Positions 1 through 8,757 of a stretch of 64,000 nt of DNA are shown in pieces. The stretch comes from DATGPD01 sp041398565 (GTDB taxonomy: Bacteria; Planctomycetota; UBA1135; UBA2386), in NCBI GenBank assembly GCA_041398565.1, contig JAWKUN010000006.1, positions 248,001 through 312,000 on the forward strand, given 5' to 3'. The notes under the pieces were generated by a model, which made no database searches, was not told where the DNA came from, and saw only the letters and a list, made by a program, of their open reading frames with translations. Both the position numbers and the translations under genes were made by a program. How positions within the stretch are numbered: the first letter of the stretch is position 1; every line of letters begins with the position of its first letter.

Positions 1-1404
1 GGCGAAGCGACCGCGACCGAGCGCATGGACTTCTACCGCGAGACGCAGCCCTGGCGGGTGCACGATCTGGCGCGCCGGCACCTCGCGGCGCTGACCACGC
101 CGGAGATCGAGACCTTCCTCATCGAACGCGTCAATCTCGCCGGCCGCGACTTCGCCCAACAGTCGATCGAGGAGCGCACCGCGGCAATGCGCGCGCTCGG
201 AGAGCGCAAGAGCCTGCGTGGACTCCTGACGATCTTGAAGGCGGCCAAGAGGTTCCCCGGCCCCGACCGGGTGCGCGCGATCAACGTGCTGAGTCAGTAC
301 GCGACGCTGGAGACCGTCCCCAGCTTCCTCGGCCTGCTCGACGACAAGGAGCCGAACGCGCGCATCGCCGCCCTCAACGGGCTGGCTCGTGCGCTGCAAC
401 CGCACACTGACGAAACAGTCCACGCGCAAGTCGAACCACCGGTAGCCAAGGCGCGCGATGCCGCCGTCGCCGCCATTCGGCCTTTGCTGCTCAACGACAA
501 GGTGTGGCAAGTGCGCGCCGCGGCCCGCGAGGCCCTGGTGGGGTTGCGCAGCAAGAGCTCGATTCCCGTGCTCATCGACGGTCTCGACGCGGAGCTCAAG
601 CGCACCAAGGACCCCTGGTCGCTCGACGTGCGGCTGCACGACGCCCTCGAGCGAATGACCGGAGTCGAGATGCCGCCGGGCAAGGTCGACGGCTGGCGCG
701 ATTTCTGGCGCAAGGAAGGTCGAGCCTTCGAGTACGTGCGCGCACAGGACAAGCGCCAGGCGCAACTCGTTGCGCGCGCGCAGGAGAACGCGCGCTACAG
801 GAGCTTCTTCAAGCTCAGTCTCGACTCGGACCGAGTTCTGTTCGTCGTCGACCTCTCGGGTTCCATGCGTGAACCGGTTTCGTCGAAGGACACCGCAGCC
901 GGCAACGCCACAGCCACCAAACACAAGCTGGTGATGGACGAGCTGAAGAAGATCGTCATGGCCATTCCCGATGGTGGCGGCTTCAACCTGGTGGCCTTCA
1001 GCGACCGTGTCCAGATCTGGCGCGCCAGCGAGATGGGCAAGCCGATGCTGGTGAAGATCGACGACCGGGCCCGCGATGAGCTGCTCGGCACGTTCCTCGA
1101 CAGTCTGCAGCCGAACGGGCCGACGAATCTGTACGCCGCGCTCGACGCGGCACTCGACTTCGCCGGCAGCGGCGTCAGCGACAAGTACTACGACGTCGGC
1201 TTCGACACGATGTATGTGCTCTCCGACGGCGCGCCGAGCTACGGCGAAGTGACCGACCGCGACGAGATCCTGAAGCGGGTGCGCGAAACCAATGCCTTGC
1301 GCCGGATCACCATCAACTGCGTGACCTTCGGCGACAAGAACGAGACCGAGTTCCTCGCGAAGCTGGCAGAGGAGAACGGCGGTCGGCACGTGCACATCGA
1401 GTAG
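1..1404 (+). CDS. HEAT-repeat / von Willebrand factor A domain protein, 5' partial
   Basis: The reading frame is open from base 1, with no stop before the ATG at 25, so the true start probably lies outside the window. Numbering from that ATG (459 residues), residues 60-215 are helical, Ala/Leu-rich and look like HEAT repeats. Residues 268-459 form a VWA domain. The metal-site (MIDAS) residues are visible: D276, S278 and S280 in DLSGS, T367 in GPTNL, and D401 in LSDG. VWA domains bind protein partners through a metal ion, and HEAT repeats also bind proteins, so a scaffold or regulatory role is likely; no catalytic motif is visible. The upstream part, possibly with a signal peptide, cannot be seen. 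Confidence 0.85.
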   Translation, partial: GEATATERMDFYRETQPWRVHDLARRHLAALTTPEIETFLIERVNLAGRDFAQQSIEERTAAMRALGERKSLRGLLTILKAAKRFPGPDRVRAINVLSQYATLETVPSFLGLLDDKEPNARIAALNGLARALQPHTDETVHAQVEPPVAKARDAAVAAIRPLLLNDKVWQVRAAAREALVGLRSKSSIPVLIDGLDAELKRTKDPWSLDVRLHDALERMTGVEMPPGKVDGWRDFWRKEGRAFEYVRAQDKRQAQLVARAQENARYRSFFKLSLDSDRVLFVVDLSGSMREPVSSKDTAAGNATATKHKLVMDELKKIVMAIPDGGGFNLVAFSDRVQIWRASEMGKPMLVKIDDRARDELLGTFLDSLQPNGPTNLYAALDAALDFAGSGVSDKYYDVGFDTMYVLSDGAPSYGEVTDRDEILKRVRETNALRRITINCVTFGDKNETEFLAKLAEENGGRHVHIE

Positions 1405-1460
1405 GGCCACATCGAAAGGCGACGACCCGGCGTTCACGAAGGACGAGCGGGTGCGCGCCG

Positions 1461-1503
1461 AAGTAACAGAGTGGAGTCAGGCACCGACATGTTCCTTCGC
1501 TAA
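1461..1503. repeat. REP-like short repeat, copy 1
   Basis: This is one of four related elements in the window (others at 1522-1554, 54232-54270 and 58379-58403). It begins with the shared TAACAGAGTGGAGTC core. A degenerate inverted right half ends in TGTT and is followed by CTTCGCTAAGGGA, a tail also present next to copy 3. It lies 56 bases after the VWA gene. Confidence 0.7.
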
Positions 1504-1521
1504 GGGAAGACCCGCAGCGAA

Positions 1522-1554
1522 GTAACAGAGAGGAGCCTGACTCCACTCTGTTAC
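1522..1554. repeat. REP-like palindromic repeat, copy 2 (hairpin)
   Basis: This is the best-preserved copy. A 9-base arm GTAACAGAG at 1522-1530 pairs with CTCTGTTAC at 1546-1554, and GGAG at 1532-1535 pairs with CTCC at 1541-1544, with one A-A mismatch between the two stems. The TTA at 1551-1553 is the minus-strand TAA stop codon of the Clp_N-peptidase E gene. It may act as a terminator between two convergent genes, but no T-run is present. Confidence 0.8.
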
Positions 1555-2684
1555 AGGAGGAAGGAGAGGTCGTGGGGTGGGGCGAACTCTTGGGGCGGGG
1601 CAGTGCGGCGGAACAGACGGGCGCTGGTCGTGCCGCGTAGCTCCATTCGGTTGCCTTCGACGCGCAGCATGCAACCTTCGCGCAGGGCGAGCACGGGGGT
1701 GGAGTTCTCCTCGTGGAACTGGCGCAGCCGCTCCTCGCGCGTCTCTCCCATGTGGCGACTGGCGGGATCGGGGTCGAGGTAGTGCGGATTGATCTGAAAT
1801 GGCACGAGTTCGAGCGCCGCGAACGACGGCGGCATGACGATGGGCATGTCGTTGGTCGTGCGGATCGATGGCGTCGCTACGTTGGTGCCGGCGCTGCTGC
1901 CGATGTAGGGCACGCCCGACCACGCGCGACGCGCGATGGCCCCCAGCAGGTTGGTCGAGTAGAGCGCCGCGAGCAGACGGAAGGTGTTGCCACCGCCGAC
2001 GAACACCGCGTCGGCTGTCCTCACGGCTGCGGCCGGGTCCGCTCGGTCGTGCGCCGAATCCACGTCGTGCCCGAGCGCCGCGAACGCCTCGCGTGCCTTG
2101 GCAGCGTAGCCGGCATGATCGGCCAAGGCGTAAGGCACGAACAGCACGCGCTGACGGTTCGCGCCGAGGAAGTCGGCGATCTCGGCCGCGCAATGCTCGA
2201 GGTAGCCACCGCCGTGCATCGTCGAGTTGCTGATCAGCAGCAGGCGGCGCCGTTCGACTGCCGACTCCACGGCGGCCCGTGCGCGCGCCAAGTCCACGCC
2301 CGCCCGCTTCAACGACTCCGCCGCCGCACTCTCGCCTTCACCGAGCAAGCCTAGCAGCAAGTGTTCGCTCCCGAGGTTGCCGTGACGGAGGCGCGAGGCC
2401 TCCTCCATGGCGAGTTCGAACACGCGCCTCGTCGCCGGAGCAAGGGGAAGCTGGTCGGTCGTGGTCGCTACCCGGCCGGGCTGCAAGCCCCTTCTGAGAC
2501 CCTCGTCGATCGCATCGAGATCGACCCCCAGGCCAACGAGCGCCTTGGCACCGCGACACACCCCGGTTCCGATGAGACCGAGCAGAATGTGCTCCGGCGC
2601 GATGACGCCATGACCGAGCCGTGCCGCCGCCAGCCGCGCCAGCTCCATGACCCGCCTGCAGTGCTCGGAGTGACTGTCGGACAT
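1551..2684 (-). CDS. Clp_N domain - peptidase E (S51 serine peptidase) fusion
   Basis: The protein has 377 residues from the ATG at 2684; a GTG at 2693 is an alternative start. Residues 4-70 and 85-147 are two Clp repeats of the kind found at the N-terminus of ClpA/ClpC, with the EHILLGL and EHLLLGLLGEG signatures. Residues 148-377 are a full dipeptidase E domain. Its triad is visible: S264 in GSSAG, D279 in TTNDMP and H301 in NPHY. The spacings of +15 and +37 from the serine are those of E. coli PepE (S120, D135, H157). PepE cleaves Asp-X dipeptides in the cytoplasm. Clp_N domains bind substrates or adaptors for AAA+ proteases, so the fusion suggests recruitment to, or recognition by, the Clp system. 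The stop codon lies inside a palindromic repeat. Confidence 0.9.
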   Translation of the reverse strand: MSDSHSEHCRRVMELARLAAARLGHGVIAPEHILLGLIGTGVCRGAKALVGLGVDLDAIDEGLRRGLQPGRVATTTDQLPLAPATRRVFELAMEEASRLRHGNLGSEHLLLGLLGEGESAAAESLKRAGVDLARARAAVESAVERRRLLLISNSTMHGGGYLEHCAAEIADFLGANRQRVLFVPYALADHAGYAAKAREAFAALGHDVDSAHDRADPAAAVRTADAVFVGGGNTFRLLAALYSTNLLGAIARRAWSGVPYIGSSAGTNVATPSIRTTNDMPIVMPPSFAALELVPFQINPHYLDPDPASRHMGETREERLRQFHEENSTPVLALREGCMLRVEGNRMELRGTTSARLFRRTAPPQEFAPPHDLSFLL

Positions 2685-2717
2685 CGTGCCCACGATACGA
2701 CCCCTTGCCGCGACGCC

Positions 2718-4424
2718 CTATCTGGCGTCGTAGAAGCGCCAGCTCGTCGCGAACTCCGGAGTCAACTCGACGTCGGTCAACGCCGCCCGCAGCACCTCGA
2801 TCGGCATGCTGTTCTCGTGCAGGACCGCGTCATGGAAGGCTCGCTCGGTCATCTTCTTGCTCCCCACGAGTTCGGCGTGCAAGGCGCGGATCTGCAGGCC
2901 ACCGAGCATGTACGCCGCCTGGTAGAGCGGCCCGTAGCCGCCGACGATCGAGCGCCGCACCTCGGCCGTCGCATTCTGCGGCTCGTGCCCCACCCGCTGC
3001 ACCAGGTACTCGATGCAACGCTTGGCGTCCCACTCGCCGAGGTGGAAGCGCAGCGAGAACACGATGCGCGCGCAGCGGTGCTTGCGCCAGAACAGCATGC
3101 CTACGCGGTCTTCGGCCGTCTGCGGGAAGCCCAGGTCGTAGAGCCGCATCTCCCAGTAGAGCGCCCAGCCCTCGATCCAGAACGGCGTCTCGAAGACCTG
3201 CCGATGCGGCCGGTAGCGCGCCTGCATGAATTGCTGCAGATGGTGCCCGGGGATGAGCTCGTGGTGCACCGTGGCGCGGCTGAAGTGGATGTTGTTGCCG
3301 CGCATGCTCTGCAGCTTGTCGTGGTGCGCCATGCCGTCGGTGGGAAACGACACCTGGATGACCTCGCCGCCGAGGAAGAACGGGTTCACCAGCTGTCGCT
3401 GTGGTGACATCATCGTCATGCGCCACGATTCGCTGGCGAGCGCCGGTACCGTGACGAGGTCGTGCGCGCGCAGGAACGCCTCCGCCTCGGCAGCCAGCTG
3501 GAGGATGAGCCGCGGCTGCTCGCCGGGCGCCACATGCAGCGTCTTGACGTGCTCCTGCGCCTTGCGCCAGTCGCCCGGGAAGCCCAACTCGCTCGCTGCC
3601 TTGTCGAACTCCTTGTCGCACCAGGCGAACTCTCGCTCGGCCAGCGCCACGAGTTCCTCGGGCGCATAGGGAATGAACTCGGCCGCCAGCGCCGCGAGCA
3701 GCGCTGGACGACCGATCGGATCTCCCACCAGCGGCTGTCCACCGTCCTCGGCCTGACCGACGCACTCCTGCCGCAGGAAGGACTCGGCGCGCTCGAGCGC
3801 CGCGGCCACCGCCTCGTATGGCTTGCGCAGCCACCACGAGAACTGCGGGTCGTAGCCGTCGCGGAAGCGGAACCACTCGGCCAGACCACGACGCAGCGCG
3901 CCGGTGCGGCCGGCAGCCCGCAGCGCCAGTGTCGCCACCGGCTTGTTCGCGCGCAGCGACCGGGTCGCCGCATCGATCGCGTCGACCAGATCGCTCAGGC
4001 TCTGCGCCGCCGCCGACGGCTCAACCGGCTCGACGCGCGCCCGCGCCTCCAGGAGTTCGACCACGGTGCTCGTCCACGGCAGCACGTCGACGACCTCTGC
4101 ATCCTTGCTCCGCTCCAGCTCCAGCTCGGCGATCTCCTGCTTCATCTTGTTGTCGAGCAGGATCCAATCGATCTGCGCTGGCCGGTCGAGTGCCGCGAAG
4201 TCGAGCCCGCGCAGGCGACCACGCCAGTCGGTGTGCAGCTCGTGCAGGCGTTGCCGGCGGGCCTCCGACATCGGCACGTCGTAGCGCCGCTCGAGGCAGG
4301 CGCGGTCCGCGCGCCACTCCTCTACCAGCGCGTGCAGATCGCGCGCGGCAGGCGCCGTCACGCTCTGGGCGAAGACCTGGCCGACGACGAATACCGCGAT
4401 GGCGGCAGCGAGCGAGCGAGTCAT
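2718..4424 (-). CDS. DUF885 family exported putative metallohydrolase
   Basis: The protein has 568 residues, with a short hydrophobic signal sequence ending near AQ at 20. It has the length and composition of the DUF885 family, which is mostly helical and related to M3/M32-like zinc peptidases. The candidate zinc site is HELIPGHH at 388-395, an HE-x4-H pattern that the family keeps and that differs from classical HEXXH. Conserved aromatic and Arg positions follow (near FWIEGWALYWE). The role is probably secreted or periplasmic peptide hydrolysis; the substrate is unknown. It lies on the same strand as the Clp_N-PepE gene, 33 bases upstream of it, and is divergent from egtB. Confidence 0.85.
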   Translation of the reverse strand: MTRSLAAAIAVFVVGQVFAQSVTAPAARDLHALVEEWRADRACLERRYDVPMSEARRQRLHELHTDWRGRLRGLDFAALDRPAQIDWILLDNKMKQEIAELELERSKDAEVVDVLPWTSTVVELLEARARVEPVEPSAAAQSLSDLVDAIDAATRSLRANKPVATLALRAAGRTGALRRGLAEWFRFRDGYDPQFSWWLRKPYEAVAAALERAESFLRQECVGQAEDGGQPLVGDPIGRPALLAALAAEFIPYAPEELVALAEREFAWCDKEFDKAASELGFPGDWRKAQEHVKTLHVAPGEQPRLILQLAAEAEAFLRAHDLVTVPALASESWRMTMMSPQRQLVNPFFLGGEVIQVSFPTDGMAHHDKLQSMRGNNIHFSRATVHHELIPGHHLQQFMQARYRPHRQVFETPFWIEGWALYWEMRLYDLGFPQTAEDRVGMLFWRKHRCARIVFSLRFHLGEWDAKRCIEYLVQRVGHEPQNATAEVRRSIVGGYGPLYQAAYMLGGLQIRALHAELVGSKKMTERAFHDAVLHENSMPIEVLRAALTDVELTPEFATSWRFYDAR

Positions 4425-4558
4425 GCCGCAAACATACGGCCCTCGCCGCCCAACGCCGCCTCGAGGATCGAGCCGCTCCCGTGCCGACGACGCCTCCGGC
4501 CCACCCGGCTCTCGATCGTTCCGGGTGCAGCCGCCCGACGCACAGCTAGACTCCGTCC

Positions 4559-5836
4559 GTGCTCCTCGCCACCCGCCCGGACCTCATCGCCGAGTATCGC
4601 CGCATCCGCAAGCGGAGCGTGGACCTGTGCGCGCCGCTGTGCGCCGAGGACTGGCGGGCGCAGACCATGCCCGACGTCAGTCCGCCCTGGTGGAACCTCG
4701 GCCACACGAGTTGGTTCTTCGCACGCAACGTGCTCGCCGAGTTCGACGCAGAGAGCCGCGAACTGGCGACGTTCGCTGGCTTCGACTACGCCCTCAACTC
4801 GTACTACGAGGGACTCGGGCCCCGCCTGCCGCGTACGGCGCGCGGACGCGTGGCGCAGCCGACCACCGGCGACATCCTGCGCTATCGCCAGACCGTCGAT
4901 CGCGACATGGCGAATCTGCTGGCTCGTGACGACGGCGAAGACTGGCCGCGTCTGTGCGAGCGGGTCACCATCGGACTCCAACACGAGCAGCAGCACCAAG
5001 AGCTGCTCCTGTCCGAGATCCTGCACATCCGTTGGAGCGCCCCCCCCGAGCTGCGCGTCCCCTATCGCGAAACCGCAACCACAGTGACGACTGAACCGGC
5101 GCCACCGATGCGCTTCGTGCGCGTCGCGGGTGGCCTGACCGAGATCGGCGCCGACAACGACACCTTCGCTTGGGACAACGAGCGTCCCCGCCACCGCGCT
5201 TTCGTCGCCGCCTTCGAACTCGCCGACCGACTCGTCACCTGCGGCGAGTGGTTGGCGTTCATGGCGGACGGCGGCTACACCGATCCGCTGCTCTGGCTCT
5301 CGAACGGCTGGACGACGGTCACGACGGGGGCCTGGCGAGCACCCATGTACTGGGAGGAGCGCGACGGCGGTTGGTGCCAGTGGACACTACGCGGAGTGCA
5401 GCCCGTCGAGCCGGCGGCGCCGGTGTGTCACGTCAGCTTTTACGAAGCGGACGCCTTCGCGCGCTGGGCCGGTGCCCGACTCCCGACGGAGCACGAGTGG
5501 GAGCAAGCGACCAACGAGCACGGTTTCGACGTCGACGACGGCAATCTTCTCGACGACGATGCGCTGCGCACGTTGCCGGCCCGAGGCCCGAAGTCGACGC
5601 TGGCACAGATGGCCGGCGACGTTTGGGAGTGGACCAACAGCCACTACGAACCCTACCCCGGCTACCGGGCCTACGACGGCGCGCTCTCCGAGTACAACGG
5701 AAAGTTCATGGACAACCAACGCGTGCTGCGCGGCGGCTCACTGGCGACGCCACGCGACCACGCGCGCGCCAGCTACCGCAACTTCTGGCCCGCGGACACG
5801 CGCTTCCAGTTCACCGGCCTGCGCCTGGCGCGATGA
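4559..5836 (+). CDS. egtB: Ergothioneine biosynthesis protein EgtB-like (sulfoxide synthase)
   Basis: The protein has 425 residues from a GTG start. The N-terminal DinB_2-like domain supplies the three iron-binding histidines: H49 in NLGHTSWF, and H142 and H146 in QHEQQHQE (HX3HXE). Residues 180-425 form the formylglycine-generating-enzyme-like (C-type lectin) domain with ARLPTEHEWE and RVLRGGS. EgtB joins hercynine to gamma-glutamylcysteine or cysteine with O2 to give the sulfoxide precursor of ergothioneine. The usual partner EgtD (histidine methyltransferase) is not next to it and not in the window. A second, nearly erased copy of part of this gene lies at 8670-8755. The related selenoneine synthase SenA is possible but less likely. 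Confidence 0.88.
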   Translation: MLLATRPDLIAEYRRIRKRSVDLCAPLCAEDWRAQTMPDVSPPWWNLGHTSWFFARNVLAEFDAESRELATFAGFDYALNSYYEGLGPRLPRTARGRVAQPTTGDILRYRQTVDRDMANLLARDDGEDWPRLCERVTIGLQHEQQHQELLLSEILHIRWSAPPELRVPYRETATTVTTEPAPPMRFVRVAGGLTEIGADNDTFAWDNERPRHRAFVAAFELADRLVTCGEWLAFMADGGYTDPLLWLSNGWTTVTTGAWRAPMYWEERDGGWCQWTLRGVQPVEPAAPVCHVSFYEADAFARWAGARLPTEHEWEQATNEHGFDVDDGNLLDDDALRTLPARGPKSTLAQMAGDVWEWTNSHYEPYPGYRAYDGALSEYNGKFMDNQRVLRGGSLATPRDHARASYRNFWPADTRFQFTGLRLAR

Positions 5837-5861
5837 CGTCTGGGGCCGACAGCCCCCACGC

Positions 5862-6324
5862 CTCAACGCGTCCCGATCAGAGCTGCTCGCGCCGACGACA
5901 GCACCACGCCAGCGGCGTTGACTCCCGGGGCCAGGACAATCGCTTGCTGAAACAGGGTTCGTCCCAGCAGAGCGCTTGACGCTGGCACCAAGAACGCCTG
6001 CGTCGCGCTGCCGCTCGCCACTTGCATGGGCAGCACGACGTCGAGGCCGACTCGCAACGAACAGCCGGGCGCGCCCACGAGCCCGAGATCGAACGGCAAT
6101 GGGATTCCGTTCCAGCTGCTGTTCGATGCCGCCCAGGCCAACGCGACGCCCACGGTCGCCACCGGCAAGGGCGTCACCTCGACCACGAAGGTCTCCCCCC
6201 ACCACGGACGCTGGTCGCCGACACCTTCGAGCCGGGGCGGCGAGCCGCCGGCGCCACAGCCGGCGCCAGTCTCGCTGTAGGCCGCTTCGACTTCGCTGCG
6301 CAGCTCCCAGGTGTCGGTGTAGAG
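5862..6324. repeat. 463-bp near-identical block shared with 8758-9220
   Basis: By eye only two bases differ between this block and 8758-9220, and both changes are silent. The block codes for the identical C-terminal domain of both Kelch proteins and ends abruptly at ...GTGTAGAG; upstream coding sequence is much more diverged. This is the pattern of recent gene conversion. Confidence 0.9.
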
Positions 6325-8091
6325 GTGTCCGCTGGAGTTCAACATCCCACCGAACATCACCAGCCGTTGGCGTGCTTCGTCGTAGGCCATCGCCGCCTCG
6401 ATGCGCGGCGGAGGCAGCACGGCGGGCCGCCGGCGCGTCCAGTTGGTCCCGTCCCACTCCCAGTGCTCGTCGGAGCCGACACCGACGCCGAACAGGACGA
6501 CACGCTGGCGGGCGACGTCGTAGGCGAGCGACGGGATGTCAGTGATCACAGGCGGCTGTGCCGCTGCCTGCGTCCACGTACTGCCATCCCACTCCCAAGT
6601 GTCGGACAACGTGGCGTTGGCGCACACGAGGACGATGCGCGCGCGCCGCCGGTCGTAGGCCATGGCGTGGAACTTGCGCGGCCCGGGGTTCGCCGCCGGG
6701 TGCAACTGCGTCCAATCGTTGCCGTTCCACTCCCAAGTCTCGTCGATGGGGCCACGCGACGCGTGCTGACCACCGAACAGCACGAGGGTGCCGCGCTGCT
6801 CGTCGAAGGCCATCGCCGCCAGCTGCAGAGGCCCGGGCGAGTGCGGGGGTGCGGCCCGCAGCCAGATGCGGCCATCGAAGGTCCAGGTGTCGTCGAAGAT
6901 CGTCAGGTTGGTCAGGTCGGCACCGCCGTAGCGCACGCAGTTGCGTCGGACACGGTCGTAACCGTAGGTCGCCCATTCACGCCACGGCGCCGTCGCCACC
7001 GAAGCCGGGGCCCAGGCGCGGCCGTTCCACTCGTTGACGATCGAACTCGGCGCGAGCAACAGCGCGACGCCGCGGCCGGCGTCGTACACAGCGCGGTATC
7101 CGGAGCTGCCAGGCGGCCCACCGCCCACCCGCGCCCAGTCGACGCGGTTCCACTCCCACGTCGCTTCCTGTGCGAAGAGGTTGAGCGAGCCGCCGAACGC
7201 CACCAGACGATCGCGGCGGGAGTCGAACGCCAGGCCGATACCGGAGAGCACACTCGGGGTGGTCGCCGTCGGCACGGTCTGCCAACCGAGGCCGTCGTAG
7301 CGCAACAGCGTCAGCCGGTAGAGGCTGTTGATCGGGCCCAGCAGGTAGATGCCGCCGAAGTTGTCGTCGTAGGCCATGGTGTGCGAGAACGTTTGGCCCG
7401 GCAGCCGCGGGCCGCTGATCCAGGTCGCTGCCGCCGGATCCCACTCGTAGGTGTCGTCGAACCACTGGTTGGCGACGCCGACGCCGCCGACGAGCACGAC
7501 GCGCTGGCGCCCGGCGTCGTAGGCCATGGCGAGCCCGTGGCGCGGGGCGGGCGACGACGGCGGTGCCAGCTGCGTCCAGCGCACCCCATCCCACTCCCAG
7601 GTGTCGTTCAGATTGGCCTGACCAAAAAAGGTGCGATCGCCCCCGAACAGCACCACGCGGTCGCGCGCCTGGTCGTAGGCCAGCCCGGCCAGACCGCGCG
7701 GCCCGGGACCGGTGGCCGCCAGGAGCACCCAGTTGAGGCCGTTCCAGGCCCACGTGTCCTGCAACGCGCCCGCCGCGCCGTAGCCCGCCACCAGCACGCA
7801 CCTCTGGCGCAGGCTGTCGTACACCATCGCTCCGCCGTAGCGCGCTGGTGGTACGGTTGCCGGGAAGCGCTGCTCCCAGGACACACCGTCCCACTCCCAG
7901 GTGTCGTTTCGAAGCGCGCCCGACGCGTCCTGCCCGCCGAACACCACCACCACGCCGCGCGCCATGTCGTAGACCTGGGCGTGCGTGACGCGCGCGGCGA
8001 TGCCTCCTGGGTTGCTCCAGACGACCTGGGCAGGGACCGCGGCGAGGGACAGAAGCGTGGTGCAGACGGCGAGGAGAGCGGCGTGCATCAT
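5863..8091 (-). CDS. Secreted Kelch-like propeller protein, copy 1
   Basis: The start was set at the first of two adjacent ATGs (8091), because the next residues form a signal peptide ending in AVPAQ; the frame is open further upstream but not in a signal-like way. The protein has 742 residues. About 12 Kelch-type repeats of some 50 residues carry the recurring pattern WEWDG..W, then MAYD..R.R.VLFGG. That is enough for two six-bladed propellers. The last ~150 residues form a beta-rich, Gly/Pro-rich C-terminal domain with a Cys pair near GAGCGAGG. The role is unknown; extracellular or surface binding is likely. The 3' 463 bases are almost identical to those of copy 2. Confidence 0.88.
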   Translation of the reverse strand: MMHAALLAVCTTLLSLAAVPAQVVWSNPGGIAARVTHAQVYDMARGVVVVFGGQDASGALRNDTWEWDGVSWEQRFPATVPPARYGGAMVYDSLRQRCVLVAGYGAAGALQDTWAWNGLNWVLLAATGPGPRGLAGLAYDQARDRVVLFGGDRTFFGQANLNDTWEWDGVRWTQLAPPSSPAPRHGLAMAYDAGRQRVVLVGGVGVANQWFDDTYEWDPAAATWISGPRLPGQTFSHTMAYDDNFGGIYLLGPINSLYRLTLLRYDGLGWQTVPTATTPSVLSGIGLAFDSRRDRLVAFGGSLNLFAQEATWEWNRVDWARVGGGPPGSSGYRAVYDAGRGVALLLAPSSIVNEWNGRAWAPASVATAPWREWATYGYDRVRRNCVRYGGADLTNLTIFDDTWTFDGRIWLRAAPPHSPGPLQLAAMAFDEQRGTLVLFGGQHASRGPIDETWEWNGNDWTQLHPAANPGPRKFHAMAYDRRRARIVLVCANATLSDTWEWDGSTWTQAAAQPPVITDIPSLAYDVARQRVVLFGVGVGSDEHWEWDGTNWTRRRPAVLPPPRIEAAMAYDEARQRLVMFGGMLNSSGHLYTDTWELRSEVEAAYSETGAGCGAGGSPPRLEGVGDQRPWWGETFVVEVTPLPVATVGVALAWAASNSSWNGIPLPFDLGLVGAPGCSLRVGLDVVLPMQVASGSATQAFLVPASSALLGRTLFQQAIVLAPGVNAAGVVLSSARAALIGTR

Positions 8092-8359
8092 TGGTGTCTC
8101 ACGGTAGGCATCTCGAGGAACCCCGCCTCGAGCGCGTCCCTCTCGACCGTTGCTCGCAAGCCTAGCTCGAACGACTCGTGACGGCAAACGGGGCGCTCGC
8201 AGCGGTCCGTCGCGCCGTCGGACGGCCGCCGTCGACGGCCACCCGCATGAGGCGCGATCGTCCAGGTCGCGAGGCGTGGCCACTCGGTAGGCTCTCGCTG
8301 CGTCGGCGCAGCCCGGGTGGCGGCGCGACGGACGATCACGCTCTCCCGCGAAGCCGCGC

Positions 8360-8668
8360 CTACCGAACGAGCAGCAGCGCCATCGGGTCGGTGACGGCCA
8401 GGATCGCGCCCACGGGCGAGAGCACGAGCGTGGCGTGGTCGGCGACGACGCCGGCGCAGGAGGCCCCCGGCTGCCCAGTCAACGGCAACACCGTGGTCCC
8501 GCGCCCGCGCCCGTCCAGCACGCCGAACGAGTTGGCGAGCGGCGGGGTGTCGTCACCGTCGCGGTCAGATAGGCATCGGGGTTGAGCGGCACGGTCTGGC
8601 CGCCGAAGGTATCTGCTGTCCGCCCGCCACCGCCGACACCTCCGGCCAGCTCGGCGACGCGACATCGG
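8360..8668 (-). pseudogene. Decayed 3' end of a beta-helix protein gene (paralogue of 11228-12748)
   Basis: Read on the minus strand, this stretch matches the C-terminal part of the beta-helix gene downstream. The shared pieces include LANSFG.LD..GRGTT, GQPGA, AGV..HA.LVLSP and AILAV at the same spacing, followed by the same terminal LVR and stop. The frame breaks near 8550. About 80-90 bases are missing near 8613-8617 relative to the intact gene, after which similarity resumes (CTCCGGCCAGCT). No signal peptide or repeat region is left. It is the remnant of the beta-helix member of the first duplicated unit. Confidence 0.8.
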
Positions 8669-8669
8669 C

Positions 8670-8755
8670 GGCTGGCCGACGGTCACGACCTGTGCGTGGC
8701 GAGCGCCCATGTACTGGGAGGAGCACGACGGCGCATGGTGCCAGTGGACGCTACG
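8670..8755 (+). pseudogene. 86-bp remnant of a second egtB
   Basis: By hand alignment this fragment matches egtB bases 5306-5391 without gaps at about 76 of 86 positions. Translated in the egtB frame it keeps the pattern GW.TVT..AWRAPMYWEE with conservative changes, so the ancestor was probably a functional paralogue before loss. It is fused directly to the 3' end of Kelch copy 2; the rest of egtB on both sides is gone. Confidence 0.85.
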
Positions 8756-8757
8756 TG

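Noticed and set aside
1461..1554. Phage or integron attachment sites
   Set aside because: No integrase, tRNA or cassette structure is nearby; the elements are short palindromes at gene ends, better fitting REP-like repeats.
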